Positions 56,458 through 64,000 of a stretch of DNA of 64,000 bases are shown here, piece after piece. This DNA is from Cheiracanthium punctorium. Lineage: Eukaryota; Arthropoda; Arachnida; Araneae; Cheiracanthiidae. Numbering within the stretch: the first letter of the stretch is position 1; every line of letters begins with the position of its first letter. Made by a program: the position numbers and the translations under genes. The stretch covers positions 2,108,001-2,172,000 of the forward strand of contig JAWZYV010011619.1 of assembly GCA_038373885.1 (NCBI GenBank), given 5' to 3'. The notes below the pieces were generated by a model. It saw only the letters and a program-made list of their open reading frames with translations, was not told the DNA's origin and did not search any database.

Positions 56458-57714
56458 TTTATTTATTTTCTTCACTGTCATTCAAATGCCTTAATTGGGT
56501 ATTGGATTTTTTTTTACGATTTTACAACTGCATATTTTTTCAGTTAAAATTCAGCTGAATTTTTTTTTAAATCTAAATGCGACATTCAAATTCTTATCTC
56601 TACTTATTTATTCTTTTAAAAAGCATTTAATATAGTATGAAATAAACTATATCAATTACTAAATATTAAAAATTAAATTTGCATGAAAATAATGCTACAA
56701 ATTACGCTTCCCAAGTAATGTCCGAAAATTTGGATTTTTTTAAATCACTTACATAATCTAGTTCGCTGCTTTTAATAAAAAATACTGTACTAAAAATGAT
56801 TTGTTACATCATAATAGATTCAAACATATTTTCACTAGTGTTAGATTATTTTAAACGTATTTATATGCTTTCTAATGACACATTACAACATATAACCTTA
56901 TTTCATTCTAACGGTTAATTTATGTGTCATTCATCGACTGCTTAGAGGAATGATTGATCGGCATCATTGTTTCTATCATTTTTCAGTCATTCGTCACAGC
57001 GCTTTCATTAGTTTGTAATTTAAATAACTTTACATTATTTATAAATTAAAATTGTTATGTACTAGTTTGGCCTATAAGTTGGTGAATTAATTATTAAACC
57101 ACACAATTTAATTATACGTAAATATTTTTAAAATAAACTTCGCTTAATTCTTACGAGTGCATAATTTAACACAGCCTCCTTCGAAAGCATTCATTTCATG
57201 CAGATAAATGCAAATTTAAAAAGGTCGTAATTCTTAAAGTGCATAATTTATCATGCGTCCAAGCAATAAATTTATAATTTGCCTGAACCTTTAAATTAAG
57301 AAATTTATTTAACATCGTTTATTATGCTTTATGATTAATATATTTTCCACAAAAGCTTAAAATCTCATTTATCATTCATTTAGATAAGCATTTTAATGTT
57401 TCGTAACTTCACTCCCTCTCTTAATTAGCGTACTTAATCAAAATTAATAGCTGTACAACGCAAAACGGACGATAAACAAAACTCTTTCCGTTTCTAAAAT
57501 AGAATGCGGAGATAATATGTACATTTGCTCTAACATACACGCTAGAAGTATCACGTATGTTGCAACAGAACGAAACACATGTGCGTTATAATCGCTTAGA
57601 TGAAAGAAAGGCGAAAAAAATTTCATTTAATTTACGAATAATTGAATTTTTTTATGCTGAGGAAAACAACATTTAGAGATTAATAAAAATGAAAGTATAT
57701 ATATATATATATAG
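56458..57714. other. AT-rich sequence, nothing recognised
   Basis: No repeat partner or coding segment identified. A (TA)n run sits at about 57697-57711. Confidence 0.45.
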
Positions 57715-58125
57715 TTATCGGTCATAAAAGAACACTTTTAGGTCCGGCAGTTTTTGCTACATTTCACGATTTTTTTTTAAATACTAGGAAAATATATTTT
57801 TTAATAATAAACTTGAAACTTTTCTTATTCAGAATGAAATAACTATTTAAATATTCTACTTATGAATATTTAATGATAAATTACTGGAAAAAGCATTGCT
57901 TTAATTAATATATTTATCGGTAAATTTTCGGTCCATGAAAATTAGGTCCGGAGGATTTTGATAAATTTCACACTTTTTCTTTAAATAATTAGAAGATATA
58001 TTTTTAATAATATTTTTAATAATAAACTTCAAAATTCTTTTATTCATAATGAAGGAACCATCTAAACGCTCTAAGAATTAATACTTAATGAGAAATTACT
58101 GGAAAAATCATTGTTTTAAAGTAAA
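57715..58125. repeat. Tandem duplication, two ~204-bp units
   Basis: AGGTCCGG at about 57740 recurs at about 57944. Both units go on with ATTTCAC, TAATAATAAACTT, TTCTTTTATTCA-type and TTACTGGAAAAA..CATTG blocks. No product is encoded. Confidence 0.7.
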
Positions 58126-59494
58126 AAAAGAGTCACACATAACAAAAGATCATTTTTAACGTAAACTTTTACAAATTTTCCCCCAAAAAATTTACAAGTG
58201 TTGCACAAATACCGGAAAAAAAGGTTTTATTTGTAAATTAAAATTATTTAGTGAAAGTTTCTAAAACACAACAAATATTGCTACCGAATGCTCAAAACGT
58301 AACTCGAACTCCAGCTGGTTTTACATACTTAATTCTGTTTGGGGTCTCCGTTTATAAGTTCATTCGGGGAAAGTCGCTGTATTTCAGGATTTTTTGCTTA
58401 GCATAGTCAAAATTAAAGTGATAATGAAAAAATATACTCTTAATTGTTTTCCCAGTATGGGCATGATTGAAAGATTTAATATTTAACTTGTTTAATTATG
58501 GCATGTCCCCCCATGTACATAGGGAAGATGCCACCAGTTATGGTATAAGAAGAATAATACAATCATTAAAGAAATACCTGTTAATTAACAATAACCAGAG
58601 TGAAAGAAACACATCTTTAAATAATTTAACTAAAAGTAATAAGAATACATGTTTGAATGTTAGCTTGTACAACATTTCATTCAGTATAAACGATATCTAT
58701 AAGAATTTCCGTGCAACCATTCTTTGCGTTTGACATAGTGAATCCAGTGACACTTGATACCTCTTTTAGCGTAATTTTGACCTACAGGAAAAAATTAATT
58801 CCAACAAATATTTTAAATATTATATTTAATTAAATTTTATTCTCACCAAGAAGCTCGATCTGCTTTCCTTTTGTTGTTTCGAGGGATAATATGTATGATA
58901 ATAAAATGCTAATTGGATGGAATTAAAATTCTCAATATCTTTATAAAAACAAATAAGATATGCAAAATTATAGTACACGCATATTATAGACAATGTAAGG
59001 CATTATATTTAATTAATACAAATAATGATAATTAACTAATATAAAATGATAGTTATTGTAATGCTGGTATTATTTTTATAATTATAATTATTAATTCCAT
59101 CTATATTTAAACTATAATTCATTGTAAATATAATAAAAAATAAATTCAATGTTCATTTAATTTATTTCTGAACCATGATGCGCTTTCCTCAATCTATAGG
59201 GCTAGGGGAAGATGCTGCTCCAGCTTAGTTCGTATAACTGCATCGTTATGTTCTGTTTGCCGTATGCATGTAACAGAATGGGGAACTCACTTATATCGCT
59301 AATATTTTATCTTACATAAAACATATGCTTATGAGCTTTAAATGTGAGCAACAGAATATTATAACAGCCCTACTCACCAGGTTAAATGCTGGCAGGATAA
59401 AAAAATAACGGCGATCAAAGATGAAATATTATGATAAATTTACAATTCAAGCTCACACTAGAACAAGAATCCTCACACAAGAGGGTAAGTATTG
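58126..59494. other. AT-rich sequence, nothing convincing
   Basis: The 88-codon frame at 58467-58733 follows an acceptor-like TTGTTTTCCCAG at 58455, but the direct continuation is closed by stops. I do not call a gene. Confidence 0.35.
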
Positions 59495-59502
59495 CTATTG
59501 GT

Positions 59503-59687
59503 CGGGGCCATCGTGATTTTACCAGGCCTGCTTGTGCACTTCCATGAGTCAAACAAAGAGGCTTACGGATGTTCACTTATTGGTTCCAGCACTTGGATAC
59601 GTCATCTAACGGCCAAATCTAACCAATGAGGAAACGTCCGTAGGCCTCTTTCGGAATGCACAAGCAGGCTCGGTAGAATCACGATGA
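59503..59687. mobile_element. 185-bp fold-back element with 7-8 bp target duplication
   Basis: The arms are inverted copies sharing CATCGTGATT, GCCTGCTTGTGCA, AAGAGGC and TTACGGA/CTACGGA blocks. TATTGGT flanks both sides (59496-59502 and 59688-59694). A 7-8 bp duplication suits a hAT-like element, but the terminal bases differ between the ends. Confidence 0.65.
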
Positions 59688-59751
59688 TATTGGTTTATAG
59701 ATAAAAGTACTGGTGAAAAAACTTGCGTGTTTCCCCGAATAACCGCATATA

Positions 59752-60199
59752 CAGGGTGGTACTAAACTGTATGTATTTTTTAAACATATAAAGGGTGCTA
59801 GAGGGAACTAAGACGGATCAGAATCACATTGCAATATAGGGTCGGAAATGCCTTCTCCATGTACCCGTTAATAATCACTTTGGATGAAGTATTGATGTAA
59901 AAGTGAACTTTTCGACTTTTGTGTGTCAAAACTAATGCATTTCTCACAGAAAACACATAATCAAAATTGGTAGTTTACAAATTCTACTCCATTTCGTACT
60001 TGAAAACGCCGGAGAACAGCTCATTGCATATGAAACTTAATTGAGAATTTAACAAACACTCCAACAATTCTTCCAAAGGGATTATTAACAGGTACACGAA
60101 GACAACGTTTCCGACCTCATATTGTTATGAGATTCGGAACCACCTTGCCCCCCCTTTACCTGCCTTTACATTTTTTACTTATAGTTTAGAACCATCCTA
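59752..60199. mobile_element. 448-bp element with ~165-bp inverted repeats
   Basis: The left end after TA is CAGGGTGGTACTAAACTGTA, and the right end in reverse is AGGATGGTTCTAAACTATA. The inverted similarity includes GACGGATCAGAATC..ATATAGGGTCGGAAA against TTCCGAATCTC..ATATGAGGTCGGAAA, and GTACCCGTTAATAATC against GTACCTGTTAATAATC. CAGGGTGGT ends resemble those at 605. No coding region. Confidence 0.75.
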
Positions 60200-62920
60200 A
60201 ATAGTTACTTAAAACATTCGTATATAATACTTGAAAACAAACGTGTATGGTCGGTATTTTTCTATTTCAGAGAGTCAAAAGTTTACCCCGATTGATGCTC
60301 GTGTTTTGACCACAAAGTTTTTACAAAAACAGCTTGCCTGCCAGAGCAACCTTTGCAAATATAAGTTAAATATTCTGTAAAATGTCTTACTAAAATTTTG
60401 TTTAGTACAGAACAATATAAAAATACTGTTTTGAAATGCATTCCTTTAAAGTAAAATATAAAATTTAATTTAATTTTTTAACTGAATGTTTTATATTTGT
60501 GTTTATAATGATATTTTTTATAAATAATCATTAGTTCCTTGTATATTTCTTTAACACTGGTTCATTACACAAATGTAACTGTACCCAATTATTTGCTTAG
60601 AATTGGAATCTTTGTTATGGATGTTGAAATTTAATTTGCATCTTCGAATTAGTTTTTTAAGTAATTTGACACATGTTTGGCATAAATTATGCTATTTTTC
60701 ATCGTTAATTCCAAATATTTACCAATGATTTCCTCTTAATAAATCAGGTTGCCACTCATTTTCTAGCAAAATCATACTTATTGTGCTTTTGTTTATGTAC
60801 CACGAATGAAATAAGGACTGAAAGAATTCCAAGTAAAAAATAATAGTACGATTTCAATAATATACATAATTTTAAATGGTATGAAACCTTTTCTATTAAA
60901 CAATTTGATAAATTTCTTCGATAATTATAGTTCCCAAAACAAGTTTGTTTAATGCCTTAGAACTAATTGGGGTATATACTTAAAATGGAAATAGATTGTG
61001 CCAAACAATTTGGTTAACTTTTTTCACGAAAAGATATTACCAAATTCCTAAGTTGTGATGAACATGCAAGCAACGTATTATACGTAACAAGATGGCAGAA
61101 TAATTCAGAATGCATTTATAATAAGACGATGGTCAGCTATTAAGCACTGTTTAGAAATTACGAAGTCACATTTAATTTATGAAGATAAATTAAGACATTA
61201 AATGATGGTGTAAAACGACATTTGCTTCACCGATAGATTAACGCATGCAGTTATAACGAATGTGTAGTACCGATTCTATATATTATGCATGAAATCATCA
61301 CGCAAGGATTGCCACCTCAAGTAATTATTAGCATTATGCAAATTGTGCGAATTGTGCATTGCACTCAAATCTTATAAACGGTTTGAAATATTTTATTTTT
61401 TTTACATCGAAATGTTCTTATGATTTTAAAAATCAATGAATAATATATAGAAAATATGTAACTCTTAGGAAGTTATGCTGTCTATGTTGGTATATTCCTT
61501 TAAATTCCATGCCCAACAAGACTTTAAGTTGAAACGCTCCTTAAAGTTTAAAACTCGACGAAATTTTAAAGCTTAGTAAAGTGCCTTGAGAATTGTAAGA
61601 AAATGCCACATTTCAGATCCTTAAATGCAGATTGAAAATAAATTCTTTATCAGGGTCAAATTAGCATGACATTATTCGATAGGTATGGATAAATAGGACT
61701 TTGTGTGTGAGTCACTACACAATTCCTATTGGGAAATCTAAGTTTTTACATTTTTTTCTGTATAGTTTATTTTGATTACCACACATTATATATTTGACTT
61801 GATGGTCAGTGCATTATTAAAGTAACATATACTTGTATATGAGACATAATTGCATTTAAACAGTAGCTATGGTATTTACAAACTTTAGCAGCAAGAGTTC
61901 GAGCAAGATGATTAGTTGTTGCTCACAGTCGTATCATTTAATAAAATATTTCTACGATATAGAACCTTAAGGTACATCAAATATAATATTATTTTGCAAA
62001 TCTTGTAACAAAATTTTTTTTTCTGTAATTGCTAGTCTTTGTATTCAGATAGTATTTTAATTTTATCATATTTCACCTATTGATATTCACTAAATCCGTT
62101 GGGTCAGAGCAATTCCCCACCATCCAAACTCATTGACTCTACCTCTAAACGTATTTAATTAATGTATTGTTATTTTACTCGTCTACGCAGAGCATGGGAC
62201 AGCAAATGCTTAAGCAAGTACTGACATTGTTCCAACTCCAATATGATCTGTAACACTGCTAGCTGCCAAATTTAATTTCTTAATAAAAATTAATTTACAA
62301 AACTACAAATACAAGTACAAGCAGCTTTCTTTTCCTGCAACATAAGTTCATGATGCGATCCCTTTCTTAATCCTGTATGTTGTAGTACATTTGTTTCTAA
62401 ACCCTGTTTGTAAAAGGTTTGAAACTGAATAATAATTTTCGAAATACAAATTAATAGAATAGATATTTTGTCATTTACATTCCATTTAAAGTGCTTTTGA
62501 AGTTTCTCAAAAAGAAAATTCTAGTGTTAAATTATTCTTAGATTCTTCAAGCGATGCTATTAAATCTCTAGAAGAAAGAAACAATTTCAGTTACCAACTT
62601 TAGTCAAGTTGTAAAGTTTTCTGTCTTTAGAGTGATGATTTTCTGCAAAAAATATGCTATGGGCTTCACTATGTTCTTATGTACCTGGAACTCTCACCTT
62701 ATCCTCATACTAGTTTATAAATAAATATTAGTTTGTGAAAAATTAAATCTCAAAAACTAAGCCTTGTATCTTATATAAACAGAAAATAACATTTTTTCCC
62801 ATTTAAATTTCATTTAAGATTGCCCCCTTTTTCTGAAAAATCTTCTCAGACATAAAATAATTCTTATACCCTCTCAGTAATTCCGTTAAATCTCCAGCAG
62901 GAGGGAAACATAGTATTTAC
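60200..62920. other. AT-rich sequence; one weak exon-like segment
   Basis: A strong acceptor-like run ends at 60270, with an open frame to a weak GTAAAA donor at 60377. I leave it uncalled. The rest shows nothing. Confidence 0.35.
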
Positions 62921-62959
62921 CAGTATGAGTTGAGTCCTTAAACACTGCGACGTATAAAC
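62921..62959 (-). CDS. Candidate microexon, 39 nt
   Basis: On the minus strand the acceptor TTATCTTTTTTTTCAG ends just before 62959, and the donor GTAAATAC follows 62921. Entered after two bases, the segment reads LYVAVFKDSTHT plus one leftover base. In frame zero it reads VYTSQCLRTQLIL. The third frame has a stop. The first reading looks protein-like. Its outgoing phase is compatible with the exon at 27161-27378, but other exons could lie between and no homology was recognised. Confidence 0.35.
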
Positions 62960-63822
62960 CTGAAAAAAAAGATAAATAAATAAAATAAAAGGGAGAAAGG
63001 AAACAAAATTAAATGATATAACTTTGTGTCTTTATTTTCGGAGTACGTCTTATGAAGGAGAAAAAAATATATATAAACAAACATCAAATGCGAAAATTAC
63101 TTCTCGTAAAGTACGGTTGAAATAACGATAGCAAAAAAAAAAAGGTTCCATTCTTGTGATCCACTAAACATTTTAAAGAGGTCCATTAAAAAGGACTTTG
63201 GCGCAGGCATAATGTTTATGGTGGATGTTTAAACTTTTGTCGCAATAGAAACATGTCACTATAGAACGGAAGTCATAAACTTTTATTTGCGCTCTAAAAG
63301 TGCTCGTTTAAAAGATAAACTGAATGAAAAAAGTACATAAAATTGGGGAATTACGTCTTTCTTAACTCTTCACATTTCTAGCCTTGTAATTTGAAATATA
63401 AATTAAGGGAAGGATTTTATTAAAAATTTTACGGGTGTTTCAGTATATTACGGAATTAAATTACGTGCTATCTCTTTTATTTGGCGTGTAATCATAAGAT
63501 GCATATGAAATATTTTTTTCCTCTTTAATTTAAATTATAATTTGATTTTTATTTAAGTAGGAGTAAGGTTGAAATATGGTGTTGCTACGCATAGTACCTT
63601 TCAAAGCTACTTTAACATTTGATTCTATGTAGAAGAAGCACTATTTTTATTACTTTAAGCTATTGATTTCAGCCACTTTTAAAATTCGTTTATAGAAAAT
63701 ATTATTTTCTGTGCTTAATATATGCCGCACTAATAGAGAAATAGACATTTTATGTTCTATGAATATTCATTCATCTATTATTCAAATATATACTTTAATT
63801 TCATTATTTTTCTTTTTTTCAG
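62960..63822. other. AT-rich sequence between two exon candidates
   Basis: No feature recognised. If both neighbours are real they are on opposite strands, so this stretch would separate or overlap two genes. Confidence 0.35.
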
Positions 63823-63859
63823 AAAAGATGTTTATGAGGGAATAACTACTCTTGTTCTG
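63823..63859 (+). CDS. Candidate microexon, 37 nt
   Basis: A textbook acceptor (TTATTTTTCTTTTTTTCAG) ends at 63822 and a consensus donor GTAAGTATA begins at 63860. Entered after one base, the segment reads KDVYEGITTLVL, in phase with the donor. The frame beginning at the first base has a stop. Protein family not recognised. The neighbouring exons would lie outside the window or in the AT-rich sequence upstream. Confidence 0.4.
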
Positions 63860-64000
63860 GTAAGTATAAGCCTATATATACTTCATGTAAATATAACTTC
63901 AATTTAGAATAACTGGTAATTTAAGCCGAAATACCCATTAACAAGTTACGGTGTGTTAAATATTGTTCCTAAGACATTTCTTTGCGGTTCTGTTCATTAC
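63860..64000. other. Window end, no feature
   Basis: AT-rich sequence following the donor at 63860. Confidence 0.4.

Noticed and set aside
60271..60376. 106-nt open segment after a strong TTTTTCTATTTCAG acceptor
   Set aside because: The donor is weak and the peptide is not recognisable, so I kept it out of the gene list.

Overview
This is AT-rich, gene-poor eukaryotic DNA dominated by mobile-element debris. It has no bacterial, viral or organelle gene organisation. I see no rRNA or functional tRNA gene, no CRISPR array and no long intact coding region. The transposon families (Tc1 with a DD34E transposase, Mos1-like mariner, pogo-like and hAT-like miniature elements, tRNA-derived SINEs) and two broken copies of an uncharacterised protein type that I associate with arthropods suggest an arthropod, perhaps an arachnid. 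That placement is from memory of the families and is not proven here.

Layout. 0-10 kb: a long-TIR miniature element, a tandem duplication whose first copy is interrupted by a hAT-like element with a perfect 8-bp duplication, an older repeat cluster with poly-T, a 3 x 48-bp minisatellite, a 2 x 184-bp tandem repeat and a 788-bp hAT-like element. 10-22 kb: two small splice-bounded exon candidates, a decayed multi-frame pseudogene at 13.7-14.4 kb, two miniature elements at 15.2-15.8 kb, an unknown open region at 18.3-18.9 kb and an interspersed repeat with a 156-bp tandem core. 24-27.4 kb: a decayed Tc1/mariner-superfamily element, a SINE head, an unexplained GC-rich block and the best host-gene candidate, a terminal coding exon on the minus strand at 27161-27378. 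28.8-37 kb: a 902-bp long-TIR element, an LTR-like segment ending at a (TA)n tract, a SINE with a Ceph-like central domain, a 768-bp near-palindrome, a SINE with target duplication and another interspersed repeat. 37-52 kb: dispersed repeats, two mariner relics, a pogo-like miniature element and a second decayed copy of the uncharacterised protein. 52.8-56.5 kb: a transposon nest, with a nearly complete Tc1 inside a miniature element, abutting another TIR element that carries a SINE. 57.7-60.2 kb: a tandem duplication and two fold-back elements. 62.9-63.9 kb: two possible microexons on opposite strands.

How the parts relate. The possible exons are scattered and small, as expected if the window lies in long introns or between genes. 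The minus-strand candidates at 62.9 and 27.2 kb have compatible splice phases but nothing else links them. I did not find a new biological system. The most informative signals are the nested and datable insertions, the SINE core domain, and the exon candidates.
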